From positions 1 to 59,100 of the forward strand of contig PKRJ01000019.1 of assembly GCA_017577365.1 (NCBI GenBank): a stretch of 59,100 nucleotides of DNA, given 5' to 3'. The stretch's first letter is position 1. Every line of letters starts with the position of its first letter. Below the pieces are notes generated by a model. That model saw only the letters and a list, made by a program, of their open reading frames with translations. It was not told where the DNA came from and did not search any database. The position numbers were made by a program, and so were the translations under genes. This DNA is from Gammaproteobacteria bacterium (GTDB lineage: Bacteria > Pseudomonadota > Gammaproteobacteria > Steroidobacterales > Rariloculaceae). Below are positions 24,633-33,967 of this stretch, one piece after another.

Positions 24633-27095
24633 TCAGCGCGCGAGCGTCGCGCTCTGGTCCGTCGCGGAAGCCCGCAACGTCACCGGACGCGTCGGCTCGC
24701 GCGTATCTTGCCGCTTCAAGTGACGATCGAAGAACTCGAGCATCGTCGCTGCGGTCGCGAGCACCGAATCCCGTCCGCGATACGAATGGCCCTCGCGCGG
24801 CAGCAGCAGAATATCGGCATTTCCGCCGTTGTGTCGAATCGCCTCGTAGAACTGGATCGACTGGATCGGCGGCGTGCCGGCGTTGTCGTCGAGCAAGCCG
24901 TGCACGAGCAGCAGCGGCTCGTTGATCATGTTCGAGTAGAGGAACGGTGACATCGCGAGATACGTCTCGCGGGCCTCCCACAGCGAGCGGCGCTCGGTCT
25001 GGAATCCGAACGGCGTCAACGTGCGGTTGTACGCGCCGCTCAGCGCGGCGCCGGCGTCGAACAAGTCCGAATGCGCGAGCAGGTTCGCCACCATGAACGC
25101 GCCGTAGCTGTGCCCCGCGACCGCGACTCGCTCGCGATCGACGAAACCGGTCGCCGCCGCGGCTTCGATCGCGGCGAGCGCGTTGTTCACGATCTGCTCG
25201 ATGAAGGTGTCGTTCGCCGTCGCGACGTTGCCGACGACCGGCATCGAGACGTCGTCGAGCACGGCATAGCCCTGCAGCAGGTAGAACAGCTTGAAGGCGC
25301 GCTCGAACGACGGGAACTGCTCGGCGTTGATCGTCTCGACCGCCTCGGTGTTCTCGCCGTACACGCGCGGATACGCCCAGACGATGAGCGGCAGCGGCTC
25401 GAGCGACTCGTTCTCGGGCGGCAGGAACAAGTTCGCGGAAAGGCGGAGCCCGTCCGCCCGTCGATAGCGGAGCGGAATCCGCTTCACCGCTTTGAGCGCG
25501 GGCGCCGGATGCTCGTATTGGGTGATCGGTGCCGTTCCCGCGCGGGTGTGCGCGTAGTAGTTCGGCGGATCGCTCGCCGTTTCGCGGCGCGTGAGAATCG
25601 CGCTTCCGTCGTCTGCGAGCAATCCGAGCACGCTCTCGTGCGCGTTCCCGTCGGAAGCCCAGAGGCGCTCGGTCTCGAGCGTCTCGAGGCTCATCCTTTC
25701 GACGTAGCTCACGGCACCGCGATCGGACGCCGCGACGCCGCGCAGGAAGATCGCGCCGTCGTGCACCTCGACGACTTCCTTGCCGAAAGCGTTCATCGTG
25801 TGCATCGGACGGCCGAAGCCCGAGTACGCCGAGTCCACGCTGCCCTCGGCGAGCAGCTTCGCTTCGCCGCCGTGCCACCCGATCAGCCAGTGGCGCCTGA
25901 TCCTTTTCGCCGCGTCGTACTCGCTGAAGAGCGCATCGGGACGATCCTCGAGCCACTCGAGCCCCGCGTAGCCGTTCTCCGAGCGGAACAGCTCGGCCGG
26001 ATTTCCCGTGAACGGCGCGGCGAGGCGCATGAGCCGGTCGCCGTCGCCGTAACGTTCCGCCCAGACGAGCGTCGCCGGCATCGACGCATGCCACTGCATC
26101 GCGCGAGGCGCGTTCGGCTGACTGCCGCTGGCCGGGAACGTTTTGACGACGTTACCGAAGCGATCCCACACCTCGATCGTGCGCAAAGGCCCGTCGACGC
26201 CCGAAACCTGCGGGTACGGCGGCACGATCCTCGCTACCAGCAGGAACGCGCCGCTCGGCGCGGGATCGACGGCTTCGACTGCTGCCGGCGAGCCGACCTT
26301 CTGGCGGAAGCCCGTCTCGGTGTCGATCAGCGTGAGCTGCGATTCGATGAGCTGACGAACCATCCACGGGTCGAGCGCCTGCTGAGACAGGCTCTGCATC
26401 GCGGTCGATCCGGTCAGCCAGAACAGATCGGATGCGCTCGGCGAGATCGAGAAACGGCGCTTCTCGCCGTCGATGAGCCGACAGAGCACGCGCCGATTGT
26501 CCGGCATCCACGTGCACGGCGCGCCGAGCGTGCCGTTGAGCTCGGGCCCGATCAGGCGACGAACGCTGCGCCGGGCCGGATCGCCGATCCAAAGCTCGAT
26601 GCCGTCGCCGACGGTCACCGTGAACGCGAAGCGCTGCCCGTCGGCCGACCAGAACGGATAACCGATCACGGCGTCCGACGGAACGTCGAGCCTCCGCTCT
26701 TCGCCGCTCGCGAGATCGACGAGCGTCAGCCCGTAGTACGCGATCGGCGCGTGGCGGCCGTACGTTCGCGGGTTGACCTTGTATCCGACGACCGCGACCG
26801 CAGGCTCGTCGAGATGACTCGTCGGCAGCAATCGATGCTCGTGCACGAGCAAGAGATGTCGGCGGCTCGGATCCCGCGACAGCCTCGGCAGGGGCTCGGC
26901 CTCCAGCAGGCGCACGACCTCGGGCGGCGGGAGCAACGCGGATGCGACCGTGACCTCGGGCGCCGCGGCGGCGAAGCCGACCGCTGTGAGGCCCCCTGCC
27001 GCGAGGAGCCGCGCACGAGCGCACGGAACGGCGAGCACGTTCGATCTGCACGACGGAACGACCGCGCGGAGCCGCTCGGCGAGCGTACGGGACAT
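24633..27095 (-). CDS. S9 family (glutamyl endopeptidase-like) serine peptidase
   Basis: 820 residues from the ATG at 27095; a GTG at 27212 is an alternative. A hydrophobic signal (LLAAGGLTAVGFAAAA) is followed by a beta-propeller (about residues 60-560) and an alpha/beta-hydrolase domain. The catalytic Ser663 is in GHSYGAFMVANLLAHSD, the Asp is in GLLDDN and the His in EGHSYRG. The block SGAYNRTLTPFGFQTERRSL is characteristic of the S9D glutamyl peptidase group. Probably periplasmic and cleaves short peptides. It diverges from the phosphate-porin gene with a 470-base spacer. Confidence 0.9.
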   Translation of the reverse strand: MSRTLAERLRAVVPSCRSNVLAVPCARARLLAAGGLTAVGFAAAAPEVTVASALLPPPEVVRLLEAEPLPRLSRDPSRRHLLLVHEHRLLPTSHLDEPAVAVVGYKVNPRTYGRHAPIAYYGLTLVDLASGEERRLDVPSDAVIGYPFWSADGQRFAFTVTVGDGIELWIGDPARRSVRRLIGPELNGTLGAPCTWMPDNRRVLCRLIDGEKRRFSISPSASDLFWLTGSTAMQSLSQQALDPWMVRQLIESQLTLIDTETGFRQKVGSPAAVEAVDPAPSGAFLLVARIVPPYPQVSGVDGPLRTIEVWDRFGNVVKTFPASGSQPNAPRAMQWHASMPATLVWAERYGDGDRLMRLAAPFTGNPAELFRSENGYAGLEWLEDRPDALFSEYDAAKRIRRHWLIGWHGGEAKLLAEGSVDSAYSGFGRPMHTMNAFGKEVVEVHDGAIFLRGVAASDRGAVSYVERMSLETLETERLWASDGNAHESVLGLLADDGSAILTRRETASDPPNYYAHTRAGTAPITQYEHPAPALKAVKRIPLRYRRADGLRLSANLFLPPENESLEPLPLIVWAYPRVYGENTEAVETINAEQFPSFERAFKLFYLLQGYAVLDDVSMPVVGNVATANDTFIEQIVNNALAAIEAAAATGFVDRERVAVAGHSYGAFMVANLLAHSDLFDAGAALSGAYNRTLTPFGFQTERRSLWEARETYLAMSPFLYSNMINEPLLLVHGLLDDNAGTPPIQSIQFYEAIRHNGGNADILLLPREGHSYRGRDSVLATAATMLEFFDRHLKRQDTREPTRPVTLRASATDQSATLAR

Positions 27096-27567
27096 TTCGC
27101 GTACGAATCTCGCCTCGGTCGCCTCCTTGACGCTGCCGACGGCGGCGCGGAGGCGGGCGATGAGCGGCTGTTTCACGCGTCGTTCGGTGCTAGTCGTCCT
27201 TTCCTCGACCACGAGGCGCTCGCCCTCCGTTACGTCGAGCCATGCGGGGCTTGCTGCCGCGCGCAGCGCGGCTCAAGCCCGAAACCGTCTTATTCCCCCC
27301 AGAGAGATACTTAGTAGGCCGCAATAACCGTCGAGCGGCACTCCGACGGCGGGGATACTAACACCATACGACCCAGAAATTGGAAATCCGTTGCGAAAAA
27401 TGCGAGCGAGCGCTCGAAACGGCCAGGCTCGAGCGTAACTGAACCGTCACATCGCGATCATAGGATCGTCACCGATCGTAACACGAGCACGGGCTCGAGA
27501 CGGGTTGCGCGCGCCGCAGGCACGATCGCGCAGCCGCCGTCATCCGTACTGGATATTTCGAAACACG
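27096..27567. promoter_or_regulatory. Divergent intergenic region without a gene
   Basis: Between the S9 peptidase and porin genes. It contains the 5' extension of the peptidase frame (to 27212), an A/T-richer tract at about 27290-27410 that is the likely promoter zone, and the Pho-box-like array at 27433-27482. I see no other gene. Confidence 0.5.
27433..27482 (+). promoter_or_regulatory. Tandem Pho-box-like array
   Basis: Five 7-base units resembling the PhoB consensus CTGTCAT occur in the same orientation: GCGTAAC (27433), CCGTCAC (27444), CGATCAT (27455), TCGTCAC (27466) and TCGTAAC (27476). The first four are exactly 11 bp apart, the spacing of PhoB sites; the last is 10 bp on. The array ends 85 bases before the phosphate-selective porin start codon. 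Confidence 0.55.
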
Positions 27568-28785
27568 ATGCGATTCGCGCTCCTGCCGCTCGCGTTGGCG
27601 TTGCCGCTCGTCGCCGCCGCGCGAGCCGGCCATGTCTCCGAGGACTCGGTCCCGGCCGGCTCTCCCGTTGACGCGACGGAGCGCAACGCCGTGCCGGTGC
27701 AGACCCCGTTCGAGCTCACGCTCGGCGGCCGTCTCCACGTCCACGTCTCCAGGCATCGAGGCGACGACCCGCCGGCGCGCGCGACCGACGGGGCGGACCT
27801 CCGGCGCGCGCGCATCAAGCTGAGCGGGAGGCTCGACGGCGACTGGAGTTTCACGGCCGAGGTCGATGCCGCCGATCCGGACCAGCCCGTGCGGGATTTC
27901 TGGCTGCGCTACGACGGGTTCGACGGCATCGGCATCACGGCCGGCCACGTGAAGCAGCCGTACAGCCTGGCGCTCGAGACGAGCTCGAACGATCTGCCGT
28001 TCGTCGAAAGGGGCATCGACGCCGCGCTCATCGCCCCGTTCGTCGACCGCGCGGTCGGGGTTCGCATCGACCTGAGTCGCGGACGCTGGTTCGCCGCGGC
28101 GGGCGTCTACGGCGAGCGGGCCGGCGAAAGCGGCAGCGGCTGGGGCACGACCGCCCGCTTCGTCTACGCGCCGGTCGCCGAAACGAGCCGCGTCGTGCAT
28201 CTCGCCGTGCGCGCCGCGTATCGCGAGCCCGACGCCGCGGCCGAGCCGGTCCGGATTCGCGACGAGACGACCGACTTCTCGTCGCTCCACATCGTCGACA
28301 CCGGGCCGCTCGCGGACGTCGAGCGCGTCGTGCTCGTGGGGCCCGAGGCCGCGCTCGTATCCGGACCGTTTTCCTTGTTCGCCGAATACACCCTCGCCGA
28401 CGTCGACCGCGGCGCCTCTTCCGCGAGCTTCGACGCCTGGCACATCGGCGCGGCATGGACCATCGGCGGCGAGTCGAGGGCCGACGCGTATTCGCTCGAA
28501 TCGGGCAAGTTCCAGCGGCTTCAGCCGACGCGCGCGTTCTCGCGCGGCGCCGGCGGCGGAACATGGGAGCTCGTCGCCCGCTACGCTTCGCTCGATCTCA
28601 ACGACGGAGCGTTCGTCGGCGGCGACGAGGAACGCTTGACGCTCGGCGCGAATTGGTACGTCAACCGGCACGTCCGCACGATGCTCGATTGGTCGCGAAT
28701 CGTCGACACGGACGAATCGAACGCGGTGCGGGCAGCGGCCGTCGGCCTCGACGTGATCACGCTCCGCGCCGAACTTTCATTTTGA
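27568..28785 (+). CDS. Phosphate-selective porin (OprO/OprP family)
   Basis: 405 residues from the ATG at 27568 with a Sec signal peptide (about 20 residues). Early barrel features match the family: LTLGGRLHVHVSR, LRRARIKLSGRLDGDWSFTA, FWLRYDGFDGIGITAGHVKQ and PYSLALETSSNDLPF. The C-terminus is a barrel strand ending in Phe (RAELSF). OprP-type trimers pass phosphate or pyrophosphate across the outer membrane. The upstream Pho-box-like repeats support induction by phosphate limitation. No phosphate transport genes lie in the window. Confidence 0.88.
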   Translation: MRFALLPLALALPLVAAARAGHVSEDSVPAGSPVDATERNAVPVQTPFELTLGGRLHVHVSRHRGDDPPARATDGADLRRARIKLSGRLDGDWSFTAEVDAADPDQPVRDFWLRYDGFDGIGITAGHVKQPYSLALETSSNDLPFVERGIDAALIAPFVDRAVGVRIDLSRGRWFAAAGVYGERAGESGSGWGTTARFVYAPVAETSRVVHLAVRAAYREPDAAAEPVRIRDETTDFSSLHIVDTGPLADVERVVLVGPEAALVSGPFSLFAEYTLADVDRGASSASFDAWHIGAAWTIGGESRADAYSLESGKFQRLQPTRAFSRGAGGGTWELVARYASLDLNDGAFVGGDEERLTLGANWYVNRHVRTMLDWSRIVDTDESNAVRAAAVGLDVITLRAELSF

Positions 28786-28962
28786 GATTCAGAATATATT
28801 GACCGTGACACTAATCGACGCGCGTGCCGGCGCATGACGCCGCACGTGTAACGAATGTGCCGACGCGCGACGCGTCGACGAGAAAAACCGCGAAAACGGC
28901 TCCAGACGCAATGGTACGATTCTTGCTGACCTCGCGGCGGTTGGTACTCCAAATCTCGATCC

Positions 28963-29880
28963 GTGCGCGTTCTACTGCTCGAGGACAATGTCGACGCCGC
29001 AGCTTCGCTCGCGGAGGCGTTGAAGTATCTCGATAACCGCTACGAAATTCGCCGCGTCACACAGCTCAAGGACGCGGAAGACATCGTCCAGAAAGAACCG
29101 CTCGAGGTGGCGCTCATCGATCTCACGCTGCCGGACGCGGACGGCTGCGACGCGGCGATCACGCTGCGCCAAGTCGCTCCGGATCTGCCGCTCGTCGCGC
29201 TGACCGGAAAGAATTTCGAAGCGGTCGCGCTCGAGCTCGTCAGGCTCGGCGTGCAGGACTTTCTTCAGAAGGGCAACACGTCCGTGCAGCGCATCCATCA
29301 AGTGCTGCAGCTCGCCGTCGAGCGGCATCGACAGGAGACCGCGCTGCGTCGTGCCGCTTCGTACGATCCGTTGACCGGCGTGATGAATCGCAGCGAGCTC
29401 TTCAGGCAGCTCGGCAAGGCGATCAGCCACGCGAGCCGCGGCGTCTACCGCGGAGCCGTGATGGTGATCGATATCGACGACTTCAAGCAGATCAACGACA
29501 ACTTCGGGCACCAGGCGGGAGACGCGGTGCTGAGAGACGTCGCGGCGCGCTTGACCGCCGCCGCGCGCGCCGGCGACAGCCTCGGAAGAATGGGCGGCGA
29601 CGAGTTCGTGCTCATTCTCGAAGGGCTGCACGATCGCGAAGATGCGGCCGCTGCCGCGCGCAAGGCGAGCGAGACGACGACCTATCTTTTCTATGTCGAC
29701 GGCCGAGCGATTCCGGTATCGACGAGCATCGGCGTGGCGGTCTTCCCCGATCAGGGAGACGATCCGGACACGCTGCTCGAGCTCGCCGACCGCGCCATGT
29801 ACGCCGCGAAGCGCAAAGGCAAACGTCAATACTGCTTCTACACCCCGGGGATGCTGAACGGCGGCGCATTCCAAGACTGA
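28963..29880 (+). CDS. Receiver-GGDEF diguanylate cyclase
   Basis: 305 residues from a GTG at 28963. The receiver domain (1-120) has the acidic pair EDN and phospho-acceptor Asp53 in LIDLTLPDADG. A GGDEF domain (about 130-295) follows, with an intact GGDEF active site (211-215) and an RxxD inhibitory site (RAGD, 202-205) five residues before it. It should make cyclic di-GMP in response to phosphorylation and be product-inhibited (WspR-like layout). No histidine kinase gene is adjacent, so the input is unknown. Confidence 0.93.
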   Translation: MRVLLLEDNVDAAASLAEALKYLDNRYEIRRVTQLKDAEDIVQKEPLEVALIDLTLPDADGCDAAITLRQVAPDLPLVALTGKNFEAVALELVRLGVQDFLQKGNTSVQRIHQVLQLAVERHRQETALRRAASYDPLTGVMNRSELFRQLGKAISHASRGVYRGAVMVIDIDDFKQINDNFGHQAGDAVLRDVAARLTAAARAGDSLGRMGGDEFVLILEGLHDREDAAAAARKASETTTYLFYVDGRAIPVSTSIGVAVFPDQGDDPDTLLELADRAMYAAKRKGKRQYCFYTPGMLNGGAFQD

Positions 29881-29993
29881 ACACGGCCCAGGCGCGGAGT
29901 CGATCATTCACTGGCATGGATGTTGCACCCGGGCGTTCCGGTCCGCGGCGAACCACTGCGGGACCGCTTCGACTCAAGGACGGAGATCGAGAA

Positions 29994-30149
29994 ATGTCAT
30001 TGACCGAAACGATTCGACGTATCGGCATTGTTGCCGCGGCCGCGAGCCTGTTCGGCGTCGCAGGATGCAACACCGTCGAAGGCGTGGGCGAAGATATCGA
30101 GGCCGCGGGCGACGCCATCGAAGACGGGGCGGACGACCGCCGGCAGTAG
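29994..30149 (+). CDS. Entericidin A/B-like small lipoprotein
   Basis: 51 residues from the ATG at 29994, preceded by GGAGATCGAGAA. A lipoprotein signal with lipobox GVAGC is followed by NTVEGVGEDIEAAGDAIED, which is almost the canonical entericidin sequence. Entericidins are stress-regulated outer/inner membrane lipoproteins; EcnB is lytic and EcnA its antidote in Escherichia coli. Only one copy is present here, so a toxin-antidote role is not supported. Short spacing to neighbours, apparently monocistronic. Confidence 0.88.
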   Translation: MSLTETIRRIGIVAAAASLFGVAGCNTVEGVGEDIEAAGDAIEDGADDRRQ

Positions 30150-30281
30150 ACCAGCTCACATCCCTTAGCTCGGGCCCCGACGCGCGGGGCTCGGAGCGCC
30201 CCTTCGCCGGAGCTTCCGCTCCCTCCCGCAACGAGCGAATTCACGTATCATCCGCACTCCTTCGGTTCCGCAGTCGCGGCG

Positions 30282-31121
30282 ATGTTGAGCTATCAGCACG
30301 AGTACCACGCCGGCAATCACGCGGACGTCCTGAAGCATTCGGTGCTCGCATTGCTGATTCGAGCGCTGCAACGCAAGCCGAAGCCGATGCGGGTGCTCGA
30401 CACTCATGCCGGATCGGGAACGTACGACCTCGGCTCACCGGAGGCGCAGCGCGGACGCGAGTTCGAGCGAGGGATCGCGCGAGTGCTCGAAGAGCGTCCG
30501 GTGCCGCCGGAGCTCGCGGCGTATATCCAGATCGTCGATGCGTGCAACCGCGGGGATGCGCTCGAAACGTATCCCGGCTCTCCGCGGATCGCCCGCGCGC
30601 TGCTCCGCGAGACCGATCGTCTCGAGCTGTTCGAGCTTCATCCGAAAGCCCATGCCGCGCTCGAGTCGGCGTTTCGACGCGATCGGCAAGTGCACGTGCA
30701 TCGACGGGACGGCTTCGAGGGCGTGCTTGCCGTCGTTCCGCCTCCCGAGCGGCGCGGCCTCGTGCTGATCGATCCGTCGTACGAGACCGACGACGACTTC
30801 GCGCGCGTGCTCGACGTCGTGCCGGCCCTGCATCGACGTTGGACCAACGGCGTGATCGCCGTCTGGTATCCGCTGCTGCGCCGACCGCAAGCCGCCGCGT
30901 TCGCCCGCAGACTCTGCGCGCTCGACCTGCCGCGGTTCTATCGAGTCGAGCTCGAGGTCGAGCCCGCGGGCGGCTTCGGGCTGCTCGGCTCGGGGCTCGC
31001 GATCGCGAATCTTCCCTACGGCGTCGACGCGGAGCTCGAGACGCTCCTCCCGTGGCTCCATCGCCGCCTCGCCGTCGACGGCGCGGGCGGCTTCCGCGCG
31101 AGATGGCTCACCGCGCCCTAG
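30282..31121 (+). CDS. rlmJ: 23S rRNA (adenine2030-N6)-methyltransferase
   Basis: 279 residues, the usual length. The N-terminal MLSYQHEYHAGNHADVLKH is diagnostic, followed by the SAM site RVLDTHAGSGTYDL and the catalytic motif DPSYE (164-168; DPPYE in Escherichia coli RlmJ). The C-terminal GSGLAIANLPYGVD is also conserved. It methylates A2030 of 23S rRNA. Convergent with qptR, 3 bases between the stops. Confidence 0.95.
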   Translation: MLSYQHEYHAGNHADVLKHSVLALLIRALQRKPKPMRVLDTHAGSGTYDLGSPEAQRGREFERGIARVLEERPVPPELAAYIQIVDACNRGDALETYPGSPRIARALLRETDRLELFELHPKAHAALESAFRRDRQVHVHRRDGFEGVLAVVPPPERRGLVLIDPSYETDDDFARVLDVVPALHRRWTNGVIAVWYPLLRRPQAAAFARRLCALDLPRFYRVELEVEPAGGFGLLGSGLAIANLPYGVDAELETLLPWLHRRLAVDGAGGFRARWLTAP

Positions 31122-31124
31122 CCT

Positions 31125-31874
31125 TCAATCGCGCAGCGTGAACGGCGTGAAGCGCGTATCCGTGTCGAAGTGGTCGACGCCTTCGAGCCGCTTCAACCCG
31201 CCGATCACGAGATAAGTGATCGGGGTCATCACGACCTCGACCATCACCTTGAAGAGCCAGCTGAAGGCGACGACGGCCGCGAGCGTGTCGATCGTCCAGA
31301 TGCCGCCGAACGCCACGGGGAAGAAGATCAGCGTATCCACGCCCTGACCGACGAGCGTAGAGCCGATCGTCCTCATCCACAGCCAGCGGCCGCGCGTCGC
31401 CACTTTCATCTTCGCCAGCACGTAGGCGTTGACGAAATCGCCGGCCCAGAAGCCGAGCACCGAAGCGACCACCACGCGCCACGTGTTGCCGAAGACGAGC
31501 TCGAGCGCGGGCTGGAACTCGGCATTGAACGGCTCGTCGGGACTCGGCGGCAGCGCGATCACGCCCGCGGCCATCGCCGACGCGAAGACCATCGCCGCCG
31601 CGCCGGCCCAGATCGCGCGGCGCATCCGAGCGTAGCCGTAGACCTCGGTCAGCACGTCGCCGAACACGTAGCTGATCGGGAAGAACAGATTGCCGGCGCC
31701 GAACACGAGCGTCGTGCCGACGAGCGGCACGGCCGTCTGCGCGACCTTCGCCGGCCCGATCAGATTCGAGCAGAGCAGCACCGCGACGAAGCCCGCGAGC
31801 AGCAGGTCGTAGTAGCGGTAATCGCGGCGCTTCTGCGCTTCCGTGTGGGCGGCCACCGTTTGCCGCCGCGTCAC
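31125..31874 (-). CDS. qptR: Queuosine precursor transporter (YhhQ/VUT family)
   Basis: 249 residues with about six membrane helices. The family signatures are GNLFFPISYVFGDVLTEVYG, FWAGDFVNAYVLAKMK and RTIGSTLVGQGVDTLIFFPV. The protein imports 7-cyano- or 7-aminomethyl-7-deazaguanine for queuosine tRNA modification. Its ATG overlaps the stop of the slyD gene by four bases, so it is translated from a dacB-slyD-qptR or slyD-qptR transcript. The gene name follows the Escherichia coli YhhQ literature (also written yhhQ). Confidence 0.92.
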   Translation of the reverse strand: MTRRQTVAAHTEAQKRRDYRYYDLLLAGFVAVLLCSNLIGPAKVAQTAVPLVGTTLVFGAGNLFFPISYVFGDVLTEVYGYARMRRAIWAGAAAMVFASAMAAGVIALPPSPDEPFNAEFQPALELVFGNTWRVVVASVLGFWAGDFVNAYVLAKMKVATRGRWLWMRTIGSTLVGQGVDTLIFFPVAFGGIWTIDTLAAVVAFSWLFKVMVEVVMTPITYLVIGGLKRLEGVDHFDTDTRFTPFTLRD

Positions 31875-32359
31875 GCGTGCTCGTGCCCGCCCGGGCCGTG
31901 CGCGTGCCCGTGCGCGATCTCCTCGTCCGTCGCGTCGCGCACGTCGAGGATCTTGACGTCGAACACGAGCGTCTTGCCGGCGAGCGGGTGATTGAAGTCG
32001 ACGTCGACGTTGAAGCGCCCGACCTTCGTGACCGTCGCGGGCCGCGGACCGGCCGTCGTGTTCACCGTCACGACCTTGCCGACGGAAAGCTTGCCCGGCC
32101 GCACGAGATGCTTGATCGGCACCCGCTTCACCGCGTCGTCGATGCGAAGGCCGTAGCCGAGCTCGGGCGGCACGGTCACTTTCAGCTGGTCGCCCGCGCG
32201 CTTGCCTTGAAGCTCGGCCTCGAGCCCCGGCAGCAGATTGTTCCGACCGTGCAGGTACGCCGCAGGCCGTCCCTTCTCCTCGGAGGATTCGATCCGTTCG
32301 CCGTTCTCGTCGGTCAGGACGTAATGGAACGTGACGACTTTGTTACGTGCGATTTCCAT
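31871..32359 (-). CDS. slyD: FKBP-type peptidyl-prolyl isomerase/metallochaperone
   Basis: 162 residues. N-terminal FKBP half (VVTFHYVLTDENGERIESSE), the inserted chaperone flap (about residues 70-125) and FNHPLAGKTLVFDVKI are typical of SlyD. The C-terminus is His/Gly-rich (HGHAHGPGGHEHA), which binds nickel or zinc. It acts as prolyl isomerase and chaperone and can deliver Ni. The gene overlaps qptR by four bases and lies 50 bases after dacB on the same strand. Confidence 0.94.
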   Translation of the reverse strand: MEIARNKVVTFHYVLTDENGERIESSEEKGRPAAYLHGRNNLLPGLEAELQGKRAGDQLKVTVPPELGYGLRIDDAVKRVPIKHLVRPGKLSVGKVVTVNTTAGPRPATVTKVGRFNVDVDFNHPLAGKTLVFDVKILDVRDATDEEIAHGHAHGPGGHEHA

Positions 32360-32409
32360 GAGCGCGAATTAGAGCCGATGAGCGGTGTGCCGAGGAAGAG
32401 GCCGGACGA

Positions 32410-33837
32410 TCAGAGCGTCTCGTACGCCCACTTCACGATCGCCTCCTCGAACTCCTGGCCCGGCCCGCGGTGCGCGTCGCGCGCGTTCACGATGATCGCG
32501 AGCGCATAGTCCTTGCCGCTCGCCGCGCGCAGATATCCCGCGAGCGCCGAGACGTGATCGAGGCGGCCGGTCTTCACGTGCATCACGGCCGAGTTGCCGT
32601 TGAAGCGCCGCCGCGTCGTGCCGTCGAGACCGCCGAGCGACAGGGACGAGACGAACTCCGCCGCGTACGGGCTCGCCGCGGCGCGGCGCAGCATGTCGAC
32701 GAGCAAGCGCGCCGAGATCCGCTCGTCGCGCGAAAGGCCCGACCCGTTGTCGATCACGAGCGACGACGTATCGAGCCCGTGCGACTCGAGCAGGTTCCGG
32801 ATCGCGGCGATACCGTGTGCCCGAATTCCCGGCGGTCCGGCGGTCTCCGCGCCGAGCGTATAGACGAGCTGGCGCGTCATGACGTTGTTGCTGTTCTTGT
32901 TGATGCTGCGCACGACGTCGGCGAGCGGCGGCGAGCGCCACTTCAGCACCGGCACCGCGTCGCTCGCGACCGTCGCCTTGCGCAGCTTGCCGTCGAAGCG
33001 TCCGCCGAGCTCCTCCCAGAGCGCGCTGAATAGACCGTAAACATACGTGTCGTGCTCGAGAACGGTGCGGCTCAACGAGTACGAGCCGCAGCGGCGCGGG
33101 AACGCGCCGCCGAGCCGGACCTCGTCGAGCCCGTTGCCGCCGACGGCGAAGCTGATTCCGGCCTGATATCCGCGGCACGGTCCGTCCGCGAAGCGGATCT
33201 GGTTGACGATCTTCAGGTTCGCGAGCGGCGGCTCGGGCACGACGCGGACCTTGTCTTCGCCGGCATCGGCGAAGAAGTGGAAGCTCACGGCCTTGAAATT
33301 CACGAGCAGCGCGCTCGGCACGACGTTGTACGTTCGGTGCGGCTGACCGTCGAATTCGCCGGGCGGAGGATCGTCGACGGCGAAGTGGCTATCGTCGATC
33401 ACGAGGTCGCCGTCGATCTCCTCGAGCCCCAAGCGGCGCAGCGCGCGCAGCATCTTCCAGAACTCCTCGAGCACGAGGAACGGATCGCCGTAACCCTTGA
33501 GCACGAGATCGCCGTCGAGCTTGCCGCGTTCGAGCTCGCCGTCGAGATACACCTCGGTCGGCCAGGTATAGGCCGGCCCGAGCAGCTCGAGCGCGGCCCA
33601 CGTCGTCACGAGCTTCATCACGGAAGCGGGATTGCGCGACGCGTCGGGCGCATGCGCGAGCACGGGCTCGGCGTCGTCGAGCGCGTGGATCACGACGCTC
33701 ACGTCATCCGGCGAGATCGAATGACCGGTCAAGACCCGCGCGGCCGGCGCCGGCAACGATTCGGCGAACGCGCACGGCAAGAACGCCGTGCACGCGGCGA
33801 ACGCGAATCCGATGAAGCACGAACGAATCACCCCCAT
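32410..33837 (-). CDS. dacB: D-alanyl-D-alanine carboxypeptidase/endopeptidase (PBP4)
   Basis: 475 residues from the ATG at 33837, which begins a Sec signal peptide (CFIGFAFAACTAFLPCAFA). The three penicillin-binding motifs are SVMK (PASVMKLVTTWAALE), SNN-type SxN in NKNSNNVMTRQL, and KTG in HVKTGRLDHVS. The large insert between the first two motifs and the overall length are those of the S13/PBP4 family. It trims or cleaves peptidoglycan cross-links in the periplasm. Divergent from the aldo/keto reductase gene. Confidence 0.94.
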   Translation of the reverse strand: MGVIRSCFIGFAFAACTAFLPCAFAESLPAPAARVLTGHSISPDDVSVVIHALDDAEPVLAHAPDASRNPASVMKLVTTWAALELLGPAYTWPTEVYLDGELERGKLDGDLVLKGYGDPFLVLEEFWKMLRALRRLGLEEIDGDLVIDDSHFAVDDPPPGEFDGQPHRTYNVVPSALLVNFKAVSFHFFADAGEDKVRVVPEPPLANLKIVNQIRFADGPCRGYQAGISFAVGGNGLDEVRLGGAFPRRCGSYSLSRTVLEHDTYVYGLFSALWEELGGRFDGKLRKATVASDAVPVLKWRSPPLADVVRSINKNSNNVMTRQLVYTLGAETAGPPGIRAHGIAAIRNLLESHGLDTSSLVIDNGSGLSRDERISARLLVDMLRRAAASPYAAEFVSSLSLGGLDGTTRRRFNGNSAVMHVKTGRLDHVSALAGYLRAASGKDYALAIIVNARDAHRGPGQEFEEAIVKWAYETL

Positions 33838-33967
33838 CGGCGCGGATTGTGCCGAACGCGATCCGGAAAGCCTAGCCGCCGTCGATACGGTATTCGCCGG
33901 CACACGCTCGTGCGCTACGATCCACGGCGAACGTCCCAGCAGAGCAGCACCGATCGACGGAGGTTCA

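Noticed and set aside
30171..30190. Short dyad GCCCCG-N5-CGGGGC after the entericidin gene
   Set aside because: Only 6-bp arms and no T-tract; could arise by chance at this GC content.
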